Of a stretch of 24,667 bases of DNA, positions 1-8,372 are shown piece after piece. Position 1 is the first letter of the stretch. Every line of letters begins with the position of its first letter. The position numbers and the translations under genes are program-made. Source of the DNA: an uncultured Clostridia bacterium (GTDB lineage Bacteria > Bacillota > Clostridia > TANB77 > CAG-508); the NCBI GenBank assembly GCA_944390615.1, contig CALXRJ010000153.1, forward strand, positions 1 through 24,667, given 5' to 3'. The notes beneath the pieces were generated by a model, which saw only the letters and a program-made list of their open reading frames with translations, was not told where the DNA came from and searched no databases.

Positions 1-205
1 AAATATTTAAAATTTTTTAATAGAAAAATAATGTTTATGGGTATTAACGAGAAAGGAGGTGAGAATCCATGTTATAAAAAAAACGAAAGAAAAAAAGTAA
101 TCAAAAAAAAAAAAAAAATATACATAATGTAATCAAAACATTAAAAGTTATTTTTTGAATTTTTGCAATTACTAAATGCTATTTATAATTTTTTTCATAA
201 ATAGC
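1..205. other. AT-rich intergenic stretch with an orphan Shine-Dalgarno
   Basis: No gene is supported here. On the plus strand a near-perfect Shine-Dalgarno (aaaggaggtga, 52-62) lies 6 bases before ATG TTA TAA (69-77), a two-codon reading frame, followed by long A runs (16 A at 103-118). This could be the start of a decayed lysine-rich gene or a start-stop leader. A weak hairpin (gctatttat 178-186 with ataaatagc 197-205) precedes the terminator. No plus-strand frame of useful length continues. Confidence 0.35.
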
Positions 206-239
206 AAAAAATCGGCATTTTCGGGAATGCCGATTTTTT
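206..239. terminator. Bidirectional rho-independent terminator
   Basis: A perfect 14-bp stem (206-219 with 226-239) closes a ttcggg loop, with an A run on one side and a T run on the other, so it can terminate on either strand. On the minus strand it lies about 140 bases after the uppP stop and probably ends that transcript; on the plus strand it would end anything coming from the left. Confidence 0.85.
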
Positions 240-376
240 GTGTGCTTATACACCTAGGTATTTCCCTATGAGGTTTACCCATGTTATCATTTATATTTCT
301 ATTATACTACAAAATTTTAAATTTGCAATCTGTTTCGAAAAACTTTTTCAAAAATCGTTCGACAAAATTCTACAAA

Positions 377-1189
377 TTATATTCTTGTGAAAAATAATCC
401 AATTACAATAACTCCTATTACAACCCTATAAATAGCAAATACTTTGAAACTGCCTTTTTTTAAATATTCTAATAAGAATTTTATAATGAAAACTCCTACA
501 AGAAAGCTTGCTAATACTCCAACGATAAAAGGTAATCCAAATGTAAATTTATTTAAATCAAATAAAACTGCTGCTAAAGTAATAGGCGCTGCTAGCATAA
601 AGGAATATTTTGCAGCTGCTTCTCTATCAATATTAAGCCATCTTGCTACTGTCATGGTAATACCTGAACGTGAAACGCCTGGTAAGGCTGCTGCAATTGC
701 TTGTGATATGCCAATTAACATAGATTGTTTGAATGTTATTTTCTCATATTTAACTTCTGATTTTGCTCTTTTATCTACCATATATAAAATAATTCCCATT
801 ACAATCAGTGTAATTGCGATAATCAACATTTCTACATTTAAGTTATCTCCAATAATTGCTGCTGTAATTTTATCTAATATTAAACTTAAAATTCCAGCTG
901 GAATGGTGGCAAATACAATATACCAAAACATTCTTCCTTCTGTTGTGTGTTTTTTCTTAACTACTTGATTGTATCCACCTTTGATTAATTTGATCCAGTC
1001 TTTATAGAAAAATAAAACAATTGCTAAAAGTGTTCCTAAATGTAGTGCTACATCAAATGAATCTGAGATTTTTTCCCAGTTAAATATCCAAGGGAATAGA
1101 TTTAAATGGGCTGAACTGGATACTGGTAAAAATTCGGTTAGACCTTGGACTATTCCTAATATTAGTGCATGTATTGTGTCTGTAAACAT
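377..1189 (-). CDS. uppP: Undecaprenyl-diphosphate phosphatase UppP (BacA)
   Basis: This integral membrane enzyme dephosphorylates undecaprenyl diphosphate to the monophosphate lipid carrier used for peptidoglycan and other wall polymers. At 270 residues it has the usual family length. The two signature segments are present: GLTEFLPVSSSAH at about residues 16-28 (Glu19, Ser24-26, His28) and PGVSRSG at 170-176 (Ser173, Arg174). The rest is hydrophobic with several membrane spans. The ATG start has an AAGGAGG ribosome binding site at 1195-1202. It lies 103 bases after the pilin/SUMF1 gene, in an AT-only gap with several TATAAT-like boxes, so it may have its own promoter. The stop is TAA, with a strong terminator downstream. 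No frame disruption is seen. Confidence 0.96.
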   Translation of the reverse strand: MFTDTIHALILGIVQGLTEFLPVSSSAHLNLFPWIFNWEKISDSFDVALHLGTLLAIVLFFYKDWIKLIKGGYNQVVKKKHTTEGRMFWYIVFATIPAGILSLILDKITAAIIGDNLNVEMLIIAITLIVMGIILYMVDKRAKSEVKYEKITFKQSMLIGISQAIAAALPGVSRSGITMTVARWLNIDREAAAKYSFMLAAPITLAAVLFDLNKFTFGLPFIVGVLASFLVGVFIIKFLLEYLKKGSFKVFAIYRVVIGVIVIGLFFTRI

Positions 1190-1292
1190 TTTTTGCCTCC
1201 TTATTTATTTGTATTATATTATATTATATTTTATTTTAATAAATATCTTATATGAATTTTTTATTTTATTTTTTCATTTAAGTAATTCAGAT

Positions 1293-3183
1293 TTATTTTA
1301 TATAAAGCATTGGTCTTGTCGTAAAATTCACTGTCTTAGATGTTGGGTTAAAAGTTAGTCTAGCAGATGTCATGGTTTGATTTGGATTTGCTACACTAAG
1401 ATAATATCCTGCTCCTCTACGAACCCTATATAAGGTGTTACAAGCCTCTTGTGTCCATTCATTGCAATTTCCCGATAAATCATATATATTGTTACTTTTG
1501 GTATAACTGGTTTGTCCGGTTTCTAGTTTTTGCTCTTGACCACTTGCTTTTACAATGATGGTTGTATTGTTAGCTTTTACTATAACATTTTCATAATAAT
1601 AATTACCATATCCTGTTATTGTCTCTCCTGTATAGCCAACATCATACCCTGATACCGCTAGCCATTGCATTACTTGATCATATGTGGTTCCGTATATCAT
1701 TGAGCTTTCTGTATTTTCTTTTCCAAATGTCATACACTCATTATAAAATGAATACCAATTATATTCGATAGTAAGTGGTTCTCCAGCTTTTTCTGTTGCA
1801 TTATTAGAGCCTTCTTTTGTTATTTCATATCTTCCTAGGTAAAACCCTCCAAAATTATCTACACTTGTTATCATATTATCATAATCTGTTATATATTGCT
1901 GTGCTAAATCGGTTACATTTGTAAATTTGGTTGTCGTTCCTCTTTTATTAATAGAACTATAATATGTCACATCTCCTGATGAAGTATTGGTTAAAATAGC
2001 AGGTTCTCTGTATTGCATTGCTACTATTTCATCAGATGGTTTCGCTAAACTTCCATTTGTATAACCAGCATATGGATAAAATGTCCCATAATCCTGTCTT
2101 GTTTTTCCAACAAAACTATATAATTTACTATATTTTGTATAATTAACATTTGTTCCATATATCGTTTCAGGCTGTTCTAGATTTATATAATAATCATCAT
2201 TTCCAACATCACTATTTACCGGAACCCATACCCATTCATTTCCTGTTGCATATCCTTCACTATCAATACTATCTGTTATCACCAATCCTGTATCCACCTT
2301 TGATGCTGTGTCTACATAATATCCTCTTGGCACACTTGCTCCCTTATAACTATAAGCATTATCGCCAATTGTTACTGTTGCTACCTCTTCAATTGGTGTA
2401 AATGTCTCTATATTGCTTACTTTAACTTCTGTTTCTGTGCTTTTCCCATCTTCACTTGTTGCTTTAAATCGATATGTTCCATTTTTGGTTACTGTATAAG
2501 TCAAGAAATTCTTTTCATCGGTTATTTGGCTATTATCAGTTACCGCCTCTATGGTCCCGCAATTCTTGTCCATCCAAAGATATCGAGATATTTCCTTCTG
2601 TAATAGCTTGGGAATTTCCATATAAATAGATGGTCGAACGGGTTCCTAAATCATCTACTATGACTCCTATTAATTCATCTTGATATTCTACATTATATTG
2701 TTCACCTGGTATTTGGCATAATGCGTAGTAAATCGTTCCATTTCTTTCAATTCCATCTACCAATATAACAGTTCTTAATTTGATATTGATTAAAAAATCA
2801 TAGTTTATGCCACTCATGTTGAAGGTATTACTAATATAATTTACATCATAATAGCGATAATCTTCTATATTTCCTGCTACATTGGCATCTGTTTGTTGCA
2901 CAGAATTATAAGCTTCTTGCGCTTCTGCACTTTTTCCACTATCTGCTATTGCTTTTCCAAGTTCCAGAATTTCGTTTTGGGTTGTTTCATTTCCAGTGCT
3001 ATATTCTTCATATAATTCGTTTACTTTTGTTTGCATGGTTTTTATTTGTGCAATCGCATTATAATATTTGGATTCTTCTGCTGTATTTAGTCCACTCGAT
3101 GCAGTAATGGATGCTAAAATTATTAATAGTATGACTGTTATGACTAAAGCAACCATTGTTATTCCCTTATTATCTTTTAGCAT
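1293..3183 (-). CDS. Pilin-like N-terminus plus SUMF1-like domain, read through a +1 shift at CGG
   Basis: I read this as one gene of about 629 residues, split in two frames. The first frame (2536-3183) starts with a prepilin-like signal, GITMVALVITVILL, after a short charged leader and has a good AAAGGAG site. It reaches CGG at 2559-2557 (residue 209) and ends 7 codons later at TGA. Skipping the C gives GGG ACC and enters the second frame, which runs to TAA at 1293. That frame holds an Ig/Big-like stretch (NGTYRFKATSEDGK) and then a C-terminal SUMF1/FGE-type domain (GGFYLGRYEIT, DLSGNCNEWT, RRGAGYY). The second frame has an internal ATG at 2621 but no ribosome binding site, which argues against a separate gene. 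Glu at pilin position +5 is absent and the FGE catalytic Cys pair is not evident, so a surface structural or binding role is more likely than catalysis. It follows GH15 by 15 bases. Confidence 0.8.
2556..2559 (-). other. +1 frameshift site, CGG-G, in the pilin/SUMF1 gene
   Basis: The minus-strand context is GAA TTG CGG GAC. The zero frame meets CGG and then stops 7 codons on at TGA. Reading TTG, skipping C, then GGG ACC ATA continues without a stop for 421 codons. There is no strong internal Shine-Dalgarno before it. This is the least constrained of the four sites, because the flanking residues belong to a variable linker. Confidence 0.75.
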
Positions 3184-3198
3184 ATTCTCTTCTCTCCT

Positions 3199-5097
3199 TT
3201 ATCCGTTTAACATTTTTTCTAAAACTAAGATAAACATAGCATGACTCCAACCTAAACCGATTACCCAGTTTGCTTTTAAAGTATTGTTATCTACTTGCTC
3301 TCCAATTAGATTTAATTTATTAACTGTTTTTACTACAAAATCGAAGGTTTCTTTTGCTTTTTTCTTTTCTCCTTTTTCTAAATAATATAATGTCATCCAC
3401 ATATTTGCAATTGGCCAAGGATTTCCGTTCATGTAGTGATCTCCTTCAAATCTTTGGAACCCACCTGTATAAGTACGTAAACTTAAATTGATTCTTTCTA
3501 TTGTATTGTTTACTTTTTTCTCATTTGCAGTCAATAGTTGGAATGGAGTAACAGCTCCAATTAAACTGATGTCGATTTTTTTGTCTACTGCATTTCTAAC
3601 ATAAGATTTCTTTTCTTCATCATACATATTTTCATTTACATATTTCTTGATTTCTACTTGAAGTTTTTCTATTTCTAATTTTGATTTTTGAATTTTTTCG
3701 TCTTTTAATCGATTGTTTTCAAAATCTGAAACATTTTTTCCAAGGACTTTATAGATTTTTAGCATAGAGTCAAATGCTCCATAAATTGCTGCTAAGGAAT
3801 ATAGGTGTATGCCTTCACACATTTCCCAGATGTCATAACTTACATGGTATTTTTTGGTGTCTTCTAAAATATCGTTTATATATCTTTTTAAGAAATCTAC
3901 TGCTTTTTCACACATTGGTAAGGTTTCTTTTAAGAATTTTTCATCTTTGGTAGATTCAAAATGTGCATATACGCCATAAACTACACTTGCTGTTTCATCT
4001 ATTTGATAGCCCCAACAAGGTGCTAAACGCATATCACAGAAAAATCTCTGTTCCCATCTGCCATCTTTACTTTGGGTTTGCTTGCAAAAGATTTTGTAGA
4101 ATTTATCAATTTCTGTTTTCATACCTAAAATATCCATGGCTTTTGTAATAAATACGGCATCTCTTGGCCAAGTATAAGCATATCTACCACATTTGGTAAA
4201 ATCTTCGTCTATTTCTGGTGATGCTATAATACCTCCTGTTTCTGGATTGGTTAATAAGGGGAATAGTAGGATACTTCTATAATAAATATCTGCTATTTTT
4301 TCTTCATAACTATTTTTTGGTTCTTTGATTTTTAGACCATCATGTGTTTTTACGTATTTTCTCCAATAGTTTTTCGTTTTTGCATATTCTACATTAAAAT
4401 CAATTCTTCTAATTCTTTCTATTTCTGTTTCGAAATCTGCCATTTCTGTTGGTTGTGGTTGTAAAACCATACAAATATCAATTTGTTTCTTTTCTCCAGG
4501 TAGTATTTTTTCCATATCATACGAAATCGCTGAATCATTTGACATTCCTATATAATCTTTGTCCCAAATTTCTCCAGTTTCAATGTTGTTTTTGCTTCCA
4601 TGAATTTGATGAGATAGTGTCTTTTGCTCTTTACTGAATGTAGATAACATAAAGTCATGTGCATATTGTATCATGCCATTGTCAATTAATTTGCATCCCA
4701 CAAAGTTGTTGGAATCTGATAATAGCCCTTGATGGATTAAAAATTTTACATCTAATGCAATGGTATTTTCGTTCATTAGGGTATATCTTCTTACTAACAC
4801 ATTTTCTTTTATGGGAATAAAATCTGTTTGTAAAATTTTTAGGTTAAAATAGGTATTGGTTATTTCTGTATTTAAAATATTGGTATTTACATCATAGTAT
4901 TGTTTATATACATTGTTGATATCTTCATGTAAATAGATCAAGTTAGAGTCATTGATTTTGACTCCTACATGGCTAAAATCTAGGTATTGTCTAATACTTC
5001 TTCCTGGAAAATATAGTCTTTGAAGTTCTCCTTTGCTGGTATAAGTTGCGAGTATACTTTTGTTTCCTATTATTGCTTCATTTAAGTATTTTTTCAT
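3199..5097 (-). CDS. GH15 family glucoamylase-like glycoside hydrolase
   Basis: The protein has 632 residues and no signal peptide, so it is probably cytoplasmic. The N-terminal half is beta-rich, as in bacterial GH15 enzymes, and the C-terminal half is the (alpha/alpha)6 catalytic barrel. Recognisable segments are YAYTWPRDAVF (about residue 305-315), YDIWEMCEGIHLYS (about 420-433, holding the likely general-acid Glu), GEQV (about 599, the likely base Glu) and GLGWSHAMF near the end. The family removes glucose from the non-reducing ends of alpha-glucans, glucodextrans or maltooligosaccharides; the exact substrate cannot be read from the sequence. The start has an AAAGGA site. It sits 26 bases after the beta-CASP gene and 15 before the pilin/SUMF1 gene, apparently in one operon from ftsK. 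Together with the phosphorylase at the right edge it fits glycogen or maltodextrin use. It contains no in-frame CGG. Confidence 0.9.
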   Translation of the reverse strand: MKKYLNEAIIGNKSILATYTSKGELQRLYFPGRSIRQYLDFSHVGVKINDSNLIYLHEDINNVYKQYYDVNTNILNTEITNTYFNLKILQTDFIPIKENVLVRRYTLMNENTIALDVKFLIHQGLLSDSNNFVGCKLIDNGMIQYAHDFMLSTFSKEQKTLSHQIHGSKNNIETGEIWDKDYIGMSNDSAISYDMEKILPGEKKQIDICMVLQPQPTEMADFETEIERIRRIDFNVEYAKTKNYWRKYVKTHDGLKIKEPKNSYEEKIADIYYRSILLFPLLTNPETGGIIASPEIDEDFTKCGRYAYTWPRDAVFITKAMDILGMKTEIDKFYKIFCKQTQSKDGRWEQRFFCDMRLAPCWGYQIDETASVVYGVYAHFESTKDEKFLKETLPMCEKAVDFLKRYINDILEDTKKYHVSYDIWEMCEGIHLYSLAAIYGAFDSMLKIYKVLGKNVSDFENNRLKDEKIQKSKLEIEKLQVEIKKYVNENMYDEEKKSYVRNAVDKKIDISLIGAVTPFQLLTANEKKVNNTIERINLSLRTYTGGFQRFEGDHYMNGNPWPIANMWMTLYYLEKGEKKKAKETFDFVVKTVNKLNLIGEQVDNNTLKANWVIGLGWSHAMFILVLEKMLNG

Positions 5098-5123
5098 TTT
5101 TATTTTTCCTTTCTTTTGTGGCT

Positions 5124-6771
5124 TTACCCCTCTATAATTTTTAAAATATTTTGTTCTAAATCTTTCATTTTTTCTTTAATACGGAACATATCTTCATCTT
5201 TTAATTCTGGATTGGTAAGGTCTTCTTGTACGGCTTCTTTCATGTCATTTATTTGTGATTGAAGTTTAGATAGTCTTTCTATAATTTCTGCTTTAATTGT
5301 TTTTGGTTTATGTGATTTTATGGTTGCTAATAGTTGTGGTATTTCTGCTATATCATAGGTTTCGCCATAATTTGGTGTCGTTACATGAATATGTGCTTCT
5401 TCTTCTATTTTTTGTTTTAAAGTTTCTTCTGCTTCTGGTTCCCCATGTACTAGAAAGATGTGTTTTGGTGATTTTTTAGAAAATGATTTTACAAATTTCA
5501 TGAGCAATTCTTGGTCTGCATGTCCAGAATATCCTTCTATATATTCTACCCTAGCATTTACAGCTATTTCTTCTCCAAATATTTTTACTTTTTTTGCACC
5601 ATTTACAATGCTATATCCTAAGGTTCCTGGTGCTTGATATCCTACAAATAATATGGTATTTTTTGGATTCCATAAGTTGTGTTTTAAATGATGTTTAATT
5701 CTTCCTACATCACACATACCACTTGCTGATATAATAATAGATGGTGTGGTATTTTGATTTAATGCTTTGGATTCATCTGCTGTAACTGTAAAATTTAATC
5801 CAGGAAATTCTAGTGGATTGTCTCCTCTTTCGATTTCTTTTTTGGTTTCTTCATCAAATAAGTTCATATTATCTTTAAAGACTTCTGTTGCTGATATGGC
5901 AAGAGGACTATCTACATAGACAGAAGCATTCATCAGGGTTTTGTATTCTCTTATAAATTCTTCATTTTCTTTTTTTTCTTTTATTTTATTTAACTCATAT
6001 AATATTTCTTGCGTTCTTCCTACTGCAAAAGAAGGAATGATAACATTGCCTCCACCTTCTAAGGTTTCTGATACGATTTTTAAGAATATTTCTGCTTTTT
6101 CGTCATTTCTCATATGAAGTCGATTTCCATAGGTTGACTCCATCACTAAGTAATCGGTGTCTTCAATCATGGTTGGCTCATTTAATAAGGGAATATCATT
6201 ATTTCCTATGTCTCCTGAAAATACTATTTTTTTCGTTTCTCCCTCTTCTGTTACCCATACTTCAATGATACTAGAACCTAGCATATGACCAGCATCATTA
6301 AATCTTACTTTGATTTCTGGCGTAATTTGGATTATTTCATTATATTGAACTTCTCTAAAAATTTCTAAACATCTTGCTGCATCTTCTGCTGTGTACATAG
6401 GAGGTAGTGCTTCTTCTCCCTTTCTTTTTCTTTTTCTATTTTTCCATTCAATTTCCATTTCTTGAATATGTCCGACTGTCTGGTAACATTAAACTACATA
6501 AATCACAAGTTGCTTTATGGGCATATACAGGCTTTTTAAAACCTTCATTATATAATTTTGGTATTCTTCCTGAATGATCAATATGGGCATGTGTTAATAA
6601 CATAAAATCTATTTCATTTACCTGAAATGGGAATGGTGCTTGATTGTCAAATTCGTCTTCAGCTGCTCCTTGATACATCCCACAATCTACTAAAAATTTT
6701 TTTCCAGCAGCTTCTACTAAAAAGTTTGAGCCAGTAACTGTTTTTACAGCTCCTAAAAAAGTTATTTTCAT
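5124..6771 (-). CDS. MBL-fold beta-CASP RNA-processing-type hydrolase, read through a +1 shift at CGG
   Basis: Read with one +1 shift, this is a 548-residue CPSF/YSH1-like metallo-beta-lactamase, a usual family length. The first frame (6448-6771) contains the HAHIDH metal motif (residues 61-66) and ends at TGA 8 codons after CGG at 6474-6472 (residue 100). The second frame (5124-6458) holds DAGHMLGS (His about 162), FSGDIGNND (Asp about 187), ESTYGNR, the EGYSGHAD segment and FLVHGE. Neither half alone could form the two-metal site. At the junction, skipping C gives LPDS-GHIQEMEIEWKNRK, which matches the D-S-[AG]-H-I-Q-E pattern I know for this family, whereas the zero frame gives the unrelated SRTYSRNGN. 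The members act as endo/exonucleases or RNA-maturation enzymes; the substrate here is unknown. The start follows AAGGA and lies 17 bases after the upstream coiled-coil gene. Confidence 0.9.
6471..6474 (-). other. +1 frameshift site, CGG-A, in the beta-CASP gene
   Basis: The minus-strand context is GAC AGT CGG ACA. Skipping the C gives GAC AGT GGA CAT ATT CAA GAA, encoding D-S-G-H-I-Q-E, a conserved segment of the family. The zero frame stops at TGA 8 codons after CGG. The site is not in a homopolymer, which makes a simple indel sequencing error less likely. No Shine-Dalgarno-like stimulator is visible upstream. Confidence 0.9.
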
Positions 6772-6788
6772 ACTTATATCCTTCTTCC

Positions 6789-8321
6789 TTATATAAATAA
6801 TTTTGTTTTTTTATTCCATTTTATCTTGATTTCTTCTTGTTTGATATCTGGTATTTCGACTTTTCGGTCTTCTACAGCTTCATCATAAATGGTTAATTGG
6901 TTACCTTCTTTTCCTTTTGTAAATTTTATATAAATATCTTCTAGGGTTATAATTTTTGATAATAGTATTTGCTGAATGATACTAAAATTTATTTCGTCCT
7001 GGTCTGAAATTTTGTTAATGACTTTTCTGTCGATTGCTTTTTGGATTAATTTTTTGGTTAATCGATCTAAACTTTTTTTGAGTTCTTTTACTTCATATAG
7101 ATGCATTTTACTATCAATTGGTAAAAAACAATAATAGCGATATTGATAAATTAGATCAATTAATGCATTTTTTTCTTCTGCCCTTTCTACTTCTACATAC
7201 ATGCATTTTACGGTTTCTTTTTGAAGACTAATCATCTGTTTTTTTAAGTCTAAATCATCCAACACATCAAAATACTTTAAGTTTTTTTGAATTTCATTTT
7301 TCTTTTCGAGAAATATTTTGGGGTTCATTTGTTTGTTGTCTTCTTCAATTTGCTGTAATAATCTTTCTCTTTCTTTTTTTAGATTATTTTTTAAAACTCT
7401 AATACTAAAGATCTTTTTTTCTAAGGGTAATTTTTCATTCCTGCTTTGATATTCTTGCGCTAATAAATTTTTACTATTTATAATTTGGTCAATTTGTTTA
7501 ATTTCTTTTTCTTTTTGTTTTTTATTTTGTGCTAAATTTGTTAAGTAATTTTCTTTGTTTTCTAATTCTGTTTTTTCTTTTTCTAGTTTTTCTTTTTTGT
7601 GCTTTATTTCTTCTTTGAAGTCTTCATCATATTTTATTTTTAGTTTTATGGATAAAATTAATAAATCTGTTAGGATATTTTCTTTTATTTTTTTTCCATA
7701 TTTTTTTTCAATTTCACTTTGAAATAAGTCGAAATAATCTACTAATGGTTCATAATTGTTTACCCATTTGTCGACAAATTTATTGCCTACTAAAAATATG
7801 ATATTTTGATACATTAAATTGCAATTTACATCTTCTATGTGTTTTACTATTGTATTCCAAGAAAAACCATTAAAATCTCTTAAGGGTTCTACTATATTTA
7901 TGTTATTTCCTGTATTTAACATAAAAGTAAATGCTTTTTCGATACTTTCGTCTATATATTTTACTACAATATTTCTTTTTTGTATTTTGGCTAGTGAATA
8001 TAAAATTTTATTTTCAATTGGTAAACAAATGATTTCTTTTTTTTCTTTGTCTACTGTTTCTTGTTGATTGCTATTTTTTGCAATAAATTCTATTTTTTCA
8101 CAATCTTTATCAATTATGTGGATTAGTTTTTCAATGTATTCTTGTTTGTCAAATGTTTGTCTTTTTATTTGGGTGTAATCTTTGTAACCATTTTCTATTT
8201 TATAGAACATGGTAAGTAAGGTGTTTTTTACTTCTTCCGAAAAATCTTTTTTACTTAAAATTTCTTCTAGATTATTGTTATAATCTTTTTTTACAATTTT
8301 ACTAAAAAGTTTATCTTTCAA
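6789..8321 (-). CDS. Unknown coiled-coil protein downstream of ftsK
   Basis: I do not recognise a named domain. The product is about 510 residues, acidic/basic and soluble, with no signal peptide or membrane segment. A long Lys/Glu-rich coiled coil occupies roughly residues 215-350, flanked by more globular ends. I chose a TTG start at 8321 because AAAGGA (8331-8336) lies 9 bases upstream; the protein would begin M-K-D-K-L-F-S-K. A GTG at 8357 with AAGGGAG 6 bases upstream, or TTG at 8360, would add 12-13 residues. It starts within 50 bases of the ftsK stop and ends 17 bases before the beta-CASP start, so it is probably cotranscribed. I have a weak memory of similar hypothetical proteins in uncultured Clostridia but cannot assign a role. 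There is no in-frame CGG. Confidence 0.8.
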   Translation of the reverse strand: MKDKLFSKIVKKDYNNNLEEILSKKDFSEEVKNTLLTMFYKIENGYKDYTQIKRQTFDKQEYIEKLIHIIDKDCEKIEFIAKNSNQQETVDKEKKEIICLPIENKILYSLAKIQKRNIVVKYIDESIEKAFTFMLNTGNNINIVEPLRDFNGFSWNTIVKHIEDVNCNLMYQNIIFLVGNKFVDKWVNNYEPLVDYFDLFQSEIEKKYGKKIKENILTDLLILSIKLKIKYDEDFKEEIKHKKEKLEKEKTELENKENYLTNLAQNKKQKEKEIKQIDQIINSKNLLAQEYQSRNEKLPLEKKIFSIRVLKNNLKKERERLLQQIEEDNKQMNPKIFLEKKNEIQKNLKYFDVLDDLDLKKQMISLQKETVKCMYVEVERAEEKNALIDLIYQYRYYCFLPIDSKMHLYEVKELKKSLDRLTKKLIQKAIDRKVINKISDQDEINFSIIQQILLSKIITLEDIYIKFTKGKEGNQLTIYDEAVEDRKVEIPDIKQEEIKIKWNKKTKLFI

Positions 8322-8372
8322 AATTTTTTGTCCTTTCGTAATTTTTTGGCAAGGCACCAATGGCTCCCTTCC

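Noticed and set aside
444..968. Long plus-strand reading frames opposite uppP, ftsK, gltX, uvrA and others
   Set aside because: They mirror minus-strand genes with recognisable families, have low-complexity Ser/Leu/Phe-rich translations and lack ribosome binding sites.
1293..2621. Second-frame ORFs as independent genes (ATG at 2621, 6458 and 10400)
   Set aside because: None has a ribosome binding site at a proper distance, the starts lie inside the coding region of the first half, and the predicted N-termini begin in mid-domain or read nonsense before the junction.
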